From: JAANXG01 sp049583715
GTDB lineage: Bacteria; Pseudomonadota; Gammaproteobacteria; Arenicellales; JAANXG01
DNA length: 52,471 nucleotides
Assembly: GCA_049583715.1 (NCBI GenBank)
Contig: JBAUWJ010000142.1
Location: forward strand, 1 to 52,471
Direction of reading: 5' to 3'
The position numbers were made by a program, and so were the translations under genes. Under the pieces are notes generated by a model. The model did not search any database. It was not told where the DNA came from and saw nothing but the letters and a program-made list of their open reading frames with translations. Positions 16,842-24,825 of this stretch are shown one piece after another (position 1 is the first letter of the stretch; each line of letters starts with the position of its first letter).

Positions 16842-17938
16842 GGATCACCGCGATCATGGTCTACCAGGTCGATCTGCCGCTGAAGGAGGGCCGCTATGCC
16901 TGGGCGGACGGCAAGTACGTCGAGGTCTTCGACAGCACCGTGGTGCGCATCGAGACGGACGCCGGGGTGGACGGCGTTGGAGAAGTCTGCCCGCTCGGCC
17001 CGTTCTATCTGCCCGCCTTCGGCGCCGGTGCGCGGGCGGGGATCGCCGAGCTGGCGCCGCACCTGATCGGCGAGGACCCGACGCAGCTCGCCCGGATCAA
17101 CCGCACCATGGACGCCGCGCTGCTTGGCCATCCCTATGTGAAGTCGCCCCTGGACATGGCTTGCTGGGACATCACGGGTAAGGTCACGGGACAGCCCGTC
17201 TGCCACCTGCTCGGTGGCCGCTTCGGCGAGTCGGTGGTGCTGTACCGCGCCATCAGCCAGCGCCCGGCCAGGGAGATGGCGGCCAACGTGGCGCAGTACC
17301 GGGAGGAGGGCTACCGCAAGTTCCAGCTCAAGGTCGGCGGTGACCCGGCCGAGGACATCGCGCGCATCCGCGCTGTGCGGGGAGTCCTGGAGCCGGGTGA
17401 CGTGCTGGTCGCGGACGCCAACACCGGCTGGCTGGCGCCGGATGCCATCCGGGTCGCGAACGCGGTGGCGGACCTCGACGTGTATATCGAGCAGCCCTGC
17501 CTCTCGTATGACAAGTGCCGCTCCGTGCGCGAGCATACCGATCTTCCGTTTATCCTGGACGAGAACGTCGATGGTCTCGACATGCTGCTCAGGGCGCACG
17601 CCGACCGGGCCATGGACGTGATTAACCTGAAGATCTCGAAGGTCGGCGGCCTCACCAAGGCGCGCCAGATCCGCGACCTGTGCGTTTCCCTGGGCATCCC
17701 AATGACCATCGAGGATAGCTGGGGCGGGGACATCGTCACCGCGGCGATCGCGCATCTCGCCCATTCGACCCCCGAGCCATTCCGATTCTCCTCGACCGAT
17801 TTCAATTCCTACGTGACGGTTCGGATCGCCGAGGGTGCCCCTGAGCGCAACGACGGCATCATGGCCGCCTCGGTGGAGCCCGGCCTCGGCGTACGGCTAC
17901 GCACGCATGCCCTGGGTAAGCCGCTTGCCAAGTATTAG
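16838..17938 (+). CDS. Enolase-superfamily (mandelate racemase/muconate lactonizing) enzyme, cis-3-hydroxyproline dehydratase/hydroxyproline-betaine epimerase-like
   Basis: A 366-residue enolase-superfamily enzyme with capping domain and TIM barrel. It begins MRITAIMVYQVDLPLKEGRY and has GEVCPLGPFYLPA. The acid/base lysine is in YRKFQLKVGG, metal ligands lie in VADANTG, IEQPC and LDENVDG, and the second lysine is in NLKISKVGG. It resembles proteins described as cis-3-hydroxy-L-proline dehydratase or 4-hydroxyproline betaine 2-epimerase (recognised from memory of the family). The first lysine of the common KxK motif reads Gln here. It overlaps the preceding gene by ATGA. Its stop is followed immediately by the palindromic element at 17939. 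The substrate is probably a proline-like or hydroxy acid. Confidence 0.85.
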   Translation: MRITAIMVYQVDLPLKEGRYAWADGKYVEVFDSTVVRIETDAGVDGVGEVCPLGPFYLPAFGAGARAGIAELAPHLIGEDPTQLARINRTMDAALLGHPYVKSPLDMACWDITGKVTGQPVCHLLGGRFGESVVLYRAISQRPAREMAANVAQYREEGYRKFQLKVGGDPAEDIARIRAVRGVLEPGDVLVADANTGWLAPDAIRVANAVADLDVYIEQPCLSYDKCRSVREHTDLPFILDENVDGLDMLLRAHADRAMDVINLKISKVGGLTKARQIRDLCVSLGIPMTIEDSWGGDIVTAAIAHLAHSTPEPFRFSSTDFNSYVTVRIAEGAPERNDGIMAASVEPGLGVRLRTHALGKPLAKY

Positions 17939-18069
17939 GGAAGCCTTGATTAATCGTTTACGTTGTCATTGCGAGCGCAGCGAAGCAATCCAGGATGCCT
18001 GCCGATCCACGCTTTCTGGATTGCTTCGTCGCGTCGCTCCTCGCAATGACAGTATTAATCAGAGCTTCC
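17939..18069. mobile_element. 131-bp MITE-like palindromic element
   Basis: The ends are GGAAGC...TGATTAAT (17939-17954) and its inverted match ATTAATCA...GCTTCC (18055-18069). The inner arms GTCATTGCGAG (17964-17974) and CTCGCAATGAC (18040-18050) continue into GCGAAGCAATCC-type sequence and its complement. The whole element can fold into one long hairpin. The GTCATTGCGAG/GAAGCAATCC palindrome is a widespread bacterial intergenic repeat. It has no coding capacity and no transposase in the window. It exactly fills the space between the stop codons of the flanking convergent genes. Confidence 0.85.
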
Positions 18070-18585
18070 TCAGGATGCCCCCTGGAGGCAATTCTTGTTG
18101 TTGACACACTTGCCACCACCCAGCAGTTGCCCGCTTTCCTGTTGGACGGTTCCCCCCGGAAGAATCACCGTAGCTATCAGTATGCGACAGTTATCGTCAT
18201 AAGTGGGTGCTATCACCGTGAAAGTCCCCGCGTCCGTGGTGATGTATACAGTATGATCTATCTTGTCGGCCCTATCGCCAAACACGTGGTAGGTGCCTGC
18301 GGGAAGGCAGGTAGCCTCGATGACTATATCACTCTCGCCACCACAGCAGCACAGTGCCAGCACGTTATCGGCCTCGTCGGCGATCAGGATCTGGCGCGGG
18401 CCATTGATGTTCGGGGCGGCCGGGGAAGTCGCCCGTATGGTGCTGCACGAAGTCTGCGCATGGACCGGAAGCAGCACGGAGTTGACGACGGGAGCCTACC
18501 ACGACTTCGGCAGGGTCTTGCTGGTGACGATGGCTCCACCGGCAGCGATGGACTTCAGGATGTTGAGACGGGATTGATCGGACAT
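18070..18585 (-). pseudogene. Secreted Cys-rich protein gene interrupted by an amber stop
   Basis: ATG 18585 has AGGAG 6 nt upstream. The first 29 codons give an N-terminal export-type segment, MSDQSRLNILKSIAAGGAIV then TSKTLPKSW. A TAG follows at 18498-18496. The same frame continues at once with APVVNSVLLPVHAQTS and a 110-residue Cys-rich domain (ALCCCGGESD, ATCLPAG, DDNCRI, GKCVNNKNC) ending at 18070. The sequence around the TAG matches a familiar pattern LPxxWxxPVVxSVLLPxHAQTS, so the stop interrupts a once-continuous protein of about 171 residues. One base change (TAG from CAG or TGG) would explain it. Restart at GTG 18477 is possible but would lack most of the leader. Function is not recognised. 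Confidence 0.75.
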
Positions 18586-18809
18586 GGCGATCTCCTTATT
18601 TCACGAAAGTTGTTGTGTCTTCTCGACAAAAAGGGAAACGTCATAATGCACTGAGTTGTCTCTTCTTGAACCCTCACTTCGCGGACCGCCGGATCCAGCG
18701 CGCAAGGACGAATCTACGCCGGCTTGGCGGCGATGTCATAATGCCGCGGGCGTGGTGCGCAGCGCGGCCGCCCTGCTATAGTCTCCAGCAGTCAACCCGG
18801 AGAGATCCG

Positions 18810-19751
18810 ATGAAATTCGAAGGCATCTACCCGCCTGTCATTACGCCTTTCAAGGAAGATCTTTCGATCGATTATCGAGGCTTCGAGGCGATGATCGAGC
18901 ACTTGGTCGCGTCCGGGGTGCACGGTATCATCGTCGGCGGCACGACCGGGGAGTACTACGCACAGACCCGGGAGGAGCGGATCGAGCTGATGCGTGTCGC
19001 CCGCCGGGTCATCGACGGCCGGCTGCCGCTGATCGCCGGCGTCGGGGCCATTCGCACCGAGGACTGCATCGACTATGGCCTTCGCGCGAAAGACAATGGC
19101 GCTGATGCCATATTGATGCCCGCGCCGTTCTACGCTGTGCCCACCCAGGCGGAGCTGGCGGAGCACGCCCTCGCCATCGATCGTGCGGTCGGCCTGCCCA
19201 TCATGCTGTACAACTATCCGGGGCGTACCGGCACGTTGATGGGACCGCAGTTCTTCGATCTGATCGCCGGCGGCCCGAACTTCGCCGCGGTGAAGGAGTC
19301 CACCGGGGACATCAACCAGCTCCACATGCTGGCCCTGGACCATCCTCGGCTCACGCTGCTCTGCGGCATGGACGACCAGGCGCTGGAGTTCTTCGCCTGG
19401 GGGGCGCGCGGCTGGGTGTGCGCGGGCGGCAACTGCCTGCCGGCGGAGCACCTCGCGCTCTATCGAGCCGTCGCCCTGGAGAACGATATTGAGAAGGGAC
19501 GGCGCATCATGACGGCGCTGATGCCGTTCATGCGCGTGCTCGAGCAGGGCGGCAAGCTCATCCAGTATGTCAAGCATGCCTGCGCGCTCGAGGGACTGCC
19601 GGCGGGGCCGGTCAGGAAACCGCTGGGCGGCTTGAGCGACGAGGAGAGACGCGAGCTGGAAGGCGTGCTGGAAACCCTGTCGGTCGCGATGTCCAACATC
19701 GACCGGGCGGGGGCCGCTGAAACAGGCGGCGTCGCGGCCGTGGAAGCCTGA
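18810..19751 (+). CDS. DHDPS/NAL-family (DapA-like) aldolase or deaminase
   Basis: A 313-residue class I aldolase-fold protein. GGTTGEYY (about residues 46-53) binds the carboxylate. Tyr in LYNYPGRTG and the Schiff-base Lys in AAVKESTGD are the family's catalytic pair. It is a catabolic rather than biosynthetic member: relatives cleave 2-keto-3-deoxy acids or deaminate 1-pyrroline-4-hydroxy-2-carboxylate. The latter would fit the hydroxyproline-type enolase enzyme upstream. ATG 18810 has GGAGAG 5 nt before it; the longer frame from 18615 is rejected. It is separated from the upstream operon by the MITE and broken gene, and is followed 31 bp on by the DUF1028 gene. Confidence 0.88.
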   Translation: MKFEGIYPPVITPFKEDLSIDYRGFEAMIEHLVASGVHGIIVGGTTGEYYAQTREERIELMRVARRVIDGRLPLIAGVGAIRTEDCIDYGLRAKDNGADAILMPAPFYAVPTQAELAEHALAIDRAVGLPIMLYNYPGRTGTLMGPQFFDLIAGGPNFAAVKESTGDINQLHMLALDHPRLTLLCGMDDQALEFFAWGARGWVCAGGNCLPAEHLALYRAVALENDIEKGRRIMTALMPFMRVLEQGGKLIQYVKHACALEGLPAGPVRKPLGGLSDEERRELEGVLETLSVAMSNIDRAGAAETGGVAAVEA

Positions 19752-19782
19752 GGATTCCGCCGGCGAGAGCGAGGGCAGCGCG

Positions 19783-20457
19783 ATGACTTTCTCCATTGTG
19801 GCACGGTGTGCCCGCACTGGCATGTTCGGCGCGGCGGTCAGCTCTTCCTCTCCAGCGGTGGCCGCGCGCTGCGCCTACGCCCGGGCGGGAGCGGGAGCCG
19901 CCACCAGCCAGAACGTCACCGATCCCGCGCTGGGCACAATGATCCTGCGCCTGCTGGAGGAAGGTCTCGGCGCCCGGGCGGCGGTCGAGCAGGCCGCGGG
20001 ATCCACGAAACACCGGGAGCACCGCCAGCTCACGGCGGTCGATCGCTTTGGTGACGGCTTCGTCTACACCGGCGCGCGTGCCCTGGGGACATCATCCCAC
20101 TGCGTCGCGCAGGATGTCGCCTGCGCAGGCAACCTGCTCGCCAGCCCGGATGTGCCGCGCGCCATGGTGGAGGCGTTCCAGCTCGGCGACGGCCACATCG
20201 TCGACCGGCTGCTTGCCGCGCTGAACGCAGCGCTGGAAGCCGGCGGCGAGGAGGGGCCCGTGCACTCCGCCGGCATCGAGGTCGTGCACCGGGTGCCTTG
20301 GCCCATCGTCGATCTGCGGGTCGACTGGGCCGAGGAGGCCCCCATAGAGCGGCTGGCGGAGATCTGGACGATCTATCGGCCCCAGGTTGACGACTACGTG
20401 ACCCGCGCGCTGGATCCCAGTGGTGCTCCGAGCTACGGGGTGCCCGGCGACGCGTGA
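19783..20457 (+). CDS. DUF1028 Ntn-hydrolase-like protein
   Basis: A 224-residue DUF1028 protein. Its beginning, MTFSIVARCARTGMFGAAVS, and GTMILRLLEEGLGARAAVEQ are typical of this family, which is structurally related to Ntn hydrolases. The segment CAGNLL and the motif RVDWAEEAPIERLAEIW near the C-terminus are also usual. The reaction is uncharacterised; members often lie beside amidohydrolases or aldolases of amino-acid or pyrimidine catabolism. It follows the DapA-like gene by 31 bp on the same strand, so the two probably share a transcript. It may hydrolyse an amide or lactam in the same pathway (inference). Confidence 0.88.
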   Translation: MTFSIVARCARTGMFGAAVSSSSPAVAARCAYARAGAGAATSQNVTDPALGTMILRLLEEGLGARAAVEQAAGSTKHREHRQLTAVDRFGDGFVYTGARALGTSSHCVAQDVACAGNLLASPDVPRAMVEAFQLGDGHIVDRLLAALNAALEAGGEEGPVHSAGIEVVHRVPWPIVDLRVDWAEEAPIERLAEIWTIYRPQVDDYVTRALDPSGAPSYGVPGDA

Positions 20458-20489
20458 CGAGCCTGACACTGATTGGTCCCGCACTCTCG

Positions 20490-20530
20490 CCAAGACGCCA
20501 AGCACGCCCATTGACTTCCTCGCGTCTTGG
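20490..20530. repeat. Inverted repeat between convergent genes
   Basis: CCAAGACGC (20490-20498) and GCGTCTTGG (20522-20530) are perfect complements around 23 nt containing a further CCAAGCACG. It resembles the common intergenic repeat family built on GCCAAGACGCCAAG. It may also end transcription of the convergent DUF1028 and LAB_N genes. Confidence 0.6.
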
Positions 20531-20605
20531 TGACGCTGTATCCGGACCCAAGCGACCACCAGTTCCGCCGGCGAGCCGAGAATAGTAGCTCCGGTGATCG
20601 CGGGA

Positions 20606-20965
20606 TCAGGAGCGGGTTCCCGTGCCGGTATATGGCTGCGCCGCGGGTTCCGCCTCCCGATAACCCGGGTCGGCCCGCGGCGTCTCCGGGGAAGCTTGGC
20701 GGGCCTTGCGCTCTTTGAGCACGAAGTGAAGGTTTCTCGAATAGATGAGCAGGCCCGCGGCCTGGCCGAGAATGAAGACCGGGTCCGCCCGGTATATGGC
20801 GTAGGCGAGGAGTATCGCGCCCCCGAGGATACTGAAATGCCAGAAGGCGACGGGAATCACGGACTTGCGGTGCTTCTCCGTGGACAGCCACTGAATCAGG
20901 AAGCGCATGGAGAACATGGCTTGTCCGGCGAAGCCGACGCCCAGCCAGAACACGTTAGAGCTCAT
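20606..20965 (-). CDS. Lipid A biosynthesis N-terminal-domain (LAB_N) membrane protein
   Basis: A 119-residue inner-membrane protein with about three helices. It shows the LAB_N signature FAGQAMFSMRFLIQWLSTEK, then VIPVAFWHFSILGG and GQAAGLLIYSRNL; the tail is polar. LAB_N proteins typically accompany GT2 glycosyltransferases in lipid A or undecaprenyl-phosphate sugar modification. ATG 20965 overlaps the upstream glycosyltransferase stop (20955) by 11 bp, so the two are co-translated. The partner flippase or ArnT-type transferase is not in this window. Confidence 0.88.
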   Translation of the reverse strand: MSSNVFWLGVGFAGQAMFSMRFLIQWLSTEKHRKSVIPVAFWHFSILGGAILLAYAIYRADPVFILGQAAGLLIYSRNLHFVLKERKARQASPETPRADPGYREAEPAAQPYTGTGTRS

Positions 20966-21707
20966 TGTCAACCTCCGTTGCCCTCGCCGGGCGTCGCTGT
21001 CTGTGCATGAGCCAGGCGACGCCGAGCAGGTCCACGACACCGGCCCACAGCCGGTTGCTGAGCCCGTACTTGGATTTCCCGCATCGGCGGGGCCGGTGGG
21101 AAACCGGAACGGACAATATTCTCCCGCCCCGGCTCAGCACGAGGGCGGGCAGAAATCTGTGCATATGGTCGAAGTAGGGCAGTTCGGTGAAAAGATCGCG
21201 AGCCAACACCTTCAAGCCGCAGCCGGTATCCGGGATGCCGTCCCGAAGGAGCGCGCGGCGGACACCGTTGGCGATGCGGCTGGAGATCCGGCGCACCGCG
21301 CCGTCCCGGCGATTCACACGCTGCCCGACCACCAGGACCCTGCCGAGGCCCGCTGCGCGCGCCGCATCGAGCAGGAGCCGGATGTCGGAAGGGTCGTTCT
21401 GTCCGTCCCCGTCCAGGGTCACGATCCAGGGATGACGCGCGGCCAGTACGCCGGAGTAGATGGCCGTTGACTGGCCGAGCACGGATTCATGCCTCAGTAT
21501 CCGTAGTCTGCCATCGTACCGCCTGCGGGCTTCGAGCAGCCGGCGAAGTGTCTCGTCCGTGCTCCCGTCGTCAACGTAGATCACCTCGAAATGCAGGCCG
21601 TCCAGGGCGGAGAATATCTCCTCGAGCTGCGGCTGAATGTTGCCGGCTTCGTTGTGGACGGGTACTACGACCGAAACCTTGTCTTCAAACACGAAATCCG
21701 GGCTCAT
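20955..21707 (-). CDS. GT2 glycosyltransferase, dolichyl/undecaprenyl-phosphate sugar synthase-like
   Basis: About 250 residues of a family 2 GT-A glycosyltransferase of the DPM1/ArnC kind. It has SVVVPVHNEAGNI, VIYVDDGSTDET, the metal-binding DxD in VTLDGDGQNDPSD, and GKSKYGLSNRLW. Such enzymes load a sugar onto polyprenyl phosphate at the cytoplasmic face for later transfer to lipid A or another glycan. There is no long C-terminal membrane domain, but the adjacent overlapping LAB_N gene probably supplies the membrane part. ATG 21707 marks the start of family-like sequence; the frame to 21938 overlaps the regulator gene and is not used. Confidence 0.9.
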   Translation of the reverse strand: MSPDFVFEDKVSVVVPVHNEAGNIQPQLEEIFSALDGLHFEVIYVDDGSTDETLRRLLEARRRYDGRLRILRHESVLGQSTAIYSGVLAARHPWIVTLDGDGQNDPSDIRLLLDAARAAGLGRVLVVGQRVNRRDGAVRRISSRIANGVRRALLRDGIPDTGCGLKVLARDLFTELPYFDHMHRFLPALVLSRGGRILSVPVSHRPRRCGKSKYGLSNRLWAGVVDLLGVAWLMHRQRRPARATEVDNEL

Positions 21708-21835
21708 GCTCACGTTCGCACGGGCTTCGAGGGTTGAATTGTAGAAACGATGTTCCCTGCCATACGGTAAACGCCGCTCGGCGGCTCCTGACGGGGATTC
21801 GATCGGGCGACCTGCCGGCGGCAGCCCGCGGAGCT

Positions 21836-23098
21836 TCAGTCGTTGGACTCGCCTTTGTTGACGCCCAGCTTGTTGAGCTTGTAACGCAAGCTCGACTCGG
21901 CGAGTCCCAGTGACCGGGCGGCCGCGGAGAGGTTCCACTCGTGCTGAGCGAGCGCCTGTCTCAGCAAGGTCCGTTCGAAGTTGTGGACCAAATCCTCGTA
22001 AGGCATGAACTCGGCGTGATCCTCCATCATGATGGCATGCTGCCTGACCGAGCGTTCGGAGAACGCCCTGATCTCATCTATCGTCGGATTCTCACCGATC
22101 ATGCGGCCGATGGAAAACACCAGCTCAGGGAGGCCGGACAAGGCAATGCCATATTCTATCGTCGCGCGACAGACGAACCAGGCGGCCCAGTTGTCCACAT
22201 CGTCCGGGCGCTCGACCGGCCGTGGAAGCGTGAACGACAATGCGTCGACTGGATTCGTCTCCCGGTCGGCCAGCTTGATCACGGAGTATTCCGAAGGCAT
22301 GGACTTGTAGAATTCGCGCGCCGAATCCGTGTCGATTTCGCGGGAAAGAACGATGCTCACGTCGGATCCCGGTCGTCTCGCCTGGGCGATCCTTCGAAGC
22401 ACGGAATGTATCGAGACCTCGGACTTGACCTCCCAGATGCGCGCCCTCTCGGTTTCCACCGCGAGGTACTGGGCGACGAGCTGCAGTTCGTCGGGATCGT
22501 CGCCATGGAGGGTGATCAGGTTCGCGTTCGCGAACTGGTCGCCGTAATGGTGAAGACGCTCACGGTAGTCCTCGTCCGCCACCAGCAGGGGAAGCATCTG
22601 CTTGCCGACTATCCCCATGGGCAGCATCATGGAACGTTCCGTCGCGACCAGCCGTTCCGCCACCACGTTGAATTCCTCGGGCCGGGACTTGGAGTAGTAG
22701 ACCCCGAAATTCTTGATGTCGGAGGGATTGGCCGCCGACTTGCCGATCCACATCTTCGGGCAGGGTATCCGGATGTCGACGGCCCTGACCAGATTGCGAG
22801 GTACGGATTCCAGGTCCACGATGCAGAGCTCGGGCAGCGCGGCGCGGCCTCTCAAGGCTTTGTACAGCGCTTCGGGTCGTTTGAACACGGAAACGCCGAG
22901 GCTCTCCAGCTCGCTCGTCCAATCGGACGGCTGCGCGATGAGCGCGCATTTCGACAGGTAGTAACCCGCGGCGCCGAACTCGCTTTCCGGGTGCTGCCTT
23001 TGACGGGTCAAGTCGCGGCCTGTCTCGGGGAGATCGTCCGCCGGCTGACGGGTCGAGTAGTCTCCCGGGCCGCGGCGACCGTTGGGGTCATAGTTCAT
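21836..23098 (-). CDS. Degenerate NtrC/VpsR-like regulator with Fis-type HTH
   Basis: A 420-residue protein laid out like a sigma54 activator but without its ATPase signatures. An N-terminal receiver-like region (about residues 45-145) lacks the acidic pocket. The central AAA+-like part reads LITLHGDDPDELQLVAQYLA where the Walker A GExGTGKE would be, and no GAFTGA motif is seen. The C-terminal Fis/HTH_8 domain is intact: HEWNLSAAARSLGLAESSLRYKLNKLGV. It probably binds DNA and works without sigma54, as VpsR-type proteins do. ATG 23098 is preferred. It lies 129 bp upstream of the GT2/LAB_N pair in the same direction and may control it. Confidence 0.8.
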   Translation of the reverse strand: MNYDPNGRRGPGDYSTRQPADDLPETGRDLTRQRQHPESEFGAAGYYLSKCALIAQPSDWTSELESLGVSVFKRPEALYKALRGRAALPELCIVDLESVPRNLVRAVDIRIPCPKMWIGKSAANPSDIKNFGVYYSKSRPEEFNVVAERLVATERSMMLPMGIVGKQMLPLLVADEDYRERLHHYGDQFANANLITLHGDDPDELQLVAQYLAVETERARIWEVKSEVSIHSVLRRIAQARRPGSDVSIVLSREIDTDSAREFYKSMPSEYSVIKLADRETNPVDALSFTLPRPVERPDDVDNWAAWFVCRATIEYGIALSGLPELVFSIGRMIGENPTIDEIRAFSERSVRQHAIMMEDHAEFMPYEDLVHNFERTLLRQALAQHEWNLSAAARSLGLAESSLRYKLNKLGVNKGESND

Positions 23099-23496
23099 CG
23101 TTCCGATACCGATTGCTCCATCTTTGGACACAGCTCCCGGAGACAGGTTTCGAGGCGTCGCCGTCCGACCCGGCCTGGCACTCGAAGGGGTGCCCAATCA
23201 CAGCCCTTGGCACGCACCACCGGGTCGGCCATGCACGAAACCGATGCGGGAGAACGACTTCACCGGCTGGCCGGTTCGAGAACGTATCATACCCCATGTG
23301 GTCAACGGCGGCCAGTTTTCGCGGATTGGTAAATTCTGCTAAATATTTGAATATAAAGAGTAAATAATTCATCCAGCCGCCGAACGACCACCGGACCGAG
23401 CACCGGTCTGGTGTACAACGTACAGGCGGGGAACGGCGGCGGACGGGTTTCGGTGACAGATCCGCGCGCTCCGGGTGCCGCGTACGCCCCACCGTG
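23099..23496. other. 398-bp intergenic region with AT-rich core
   Basis: No gene is recognised. Positions 23330-23372 are strikingly AT-rich (AATTCTGCTAAATATTTGAA and onwards) against a GC-rich background. The likely promoter of the minus-strand regulator gene (start 23098) therefore lies here. The pcaB end borders it on the other side; I see no clear intrinsic terminator. Confidence 0.5.
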
Positions 23497-24825
23497 TCAA
23501 TCCCGGGTCCGTTCGCGGGACAGGAAGCCATCCAGTATCGTGCGGGCCGTTTCGATCTGGCCGGCAGGGTCCTTCAGCGCCGTCCAGTCGACGGGGGCGT
23601 CTGTCGACTCGGCCAGAACATCGAGAAGGTGGCGGCCGCCCGCCGAGGCGCGCTCGGTAGCGGCCTTGACCACGCGTACGGCGTCCTGGCGAGGCATGTG
23701 CCGGGAGAGCGCATAAGCCGCGGCTTCCGCGAGGGCCAGTCCGTTGAGGGCGGCCAGATTGTCCATCATTCGCGCGGTATTCACCGTCAAGGTGGCGATC
23801 AACGTACCGGCCCCGCTGAGCGAGGCGCCCGCCGCGACGGCCATTTCGGGCAGCGCCAGCCACTCGCCGCTCCACGCCGCACCGTCTCGTTCGTGTGCAT
23901 GAACCAGCGACTGGTGCATCTCCGCAAGAAGGACCGCATTATGCCTGGCCAGGGTCACGAGCACCTCCGCGGCAACCGGGTTGGCCTTCTGCGGCATGGC
24001 GGAGGAGCCGCCGCCGGCAACCCGGACCTCTGCGACCTCGTTCTGGGCGAGAAGCAGAATGTCCTGTGCCATCTTGGCGACGCTTCCGGTGACCAGGGAC
24101 AGCCAGCCGGCCAGCTCCGCGATCGCGTCCCGCTGGCTGTGCCAGGGGATCGGGACGTCGCCGAGCTCCAGCTCGCGCGCGAAGGCCGCGACGACGTTAT
24201 CGCCGGCCTTGCCCAGCACCGATCGGGTGCCGCCCGCACCGCCGAGCTGCGCCACCAGGAGGCGGGGCCGGATTTCGTCCAGGCGCTGTCGATGCCGAAG
24301 CAGGGGCGCGGCCCAGGCCGCGACTTTCAAACCGAAGGAGGTCGGCACCGCGGCTTGCGTGCGAGTGCGCGCCAACATGGGAGTGCCGCGGTGACGGCGG
24401 GCGAGATCGAGAAGCTGCCGTGCAAGCTCTTGAAGACGCCCGTCAATCACGTCCATGACTTCCCGCAGCCTGAGAATGAGAGCCGTGTCCACGATGTCCT
24501 GGCTGGTGGCTCCCCAGTGTACGTAGGACGCCGCCTCGTCCCCGACGGCCTCGCGAAGAATCTCGACCAGCGCCGGGACCGGCACGCCGCTCGCTGCCGT
24601 ACCCTCGGCGAGCTGTGCCGGATCGGGGTCCAGGGACTCCGCGGCAGCCGTGATGCTGACGGCCGCTTCCGTCGGGATCAGGCCGCATTCGGCTTCCGCG
24701 CGGGCCAGCGCGCCCTCGACCTTCAACATCGCGCGCACCACCTCCCGGTCATCGAACCGGGCGGCGACGGCATCGTCGCCGAACAGTGGCCCGTAGATCC
24801 GCGAATCGAAGGCGCTCGCCGTCAC
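23497..24825 (-). CDS. pcaB: 3-carboxy-cis,cis-muconate cycloisomerase
   Basis: A 442-residue fumarase/aspartase-superfamily enzyme that lactonises 3-carboxy-cis,cis-muconate to 4-carboxymuconolactone, the second step of the protocatechuate branch. Visible signatures are ASYVHWGATSQDIVDT and the superfamily signature GGGSSAMPQKANPVAAE, with the flexible serine loop. The GTG at 24825 overlaps the TGA of the preceding keto-acid cleavage gene in a GTGA, giving a normal-length PcaB; the frame open to 24903 is upstream overlap. It is the last gene of the pca operon. Confidence 0.93.
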   Translation of the reverse strand: MTASAFDSRIYGPLFGDDAVAARFDDREVVRAMLKVEGALARAEAECGLIPTEAAVSITAAAESLDPDPAQLAEGTAASGVPVPALVEILREAVGDEAASYVHWGATSQDIVDTALILRLREVMDVIDGRLQELARQLLDLARRHRGTPMLARTRTQAAVPTSFGLKVAAWAAPLLRHRQRLDEIRPRLLVAQLGGAGGTRSVLGKAGDNVVAAFARELELGDVPIPWHSQRDAIAELAGWLSLVTGSVAKMAQDILLLAQNEVAEVRVAGGGSSAMPQKANPVAAEVLVTLARHNAVLLAEMHQSLVHAHERDGAAWSGEWLALPEMAVAAGASLSGAGTLIATLTVNTARMMDNLAALNGLALAEAAAYALSRHMPRQDAVRVVKAATERASAGGRHLLDVLAESTDAPVDWTALKDPAGQIETARTILDGFLSRERTRD

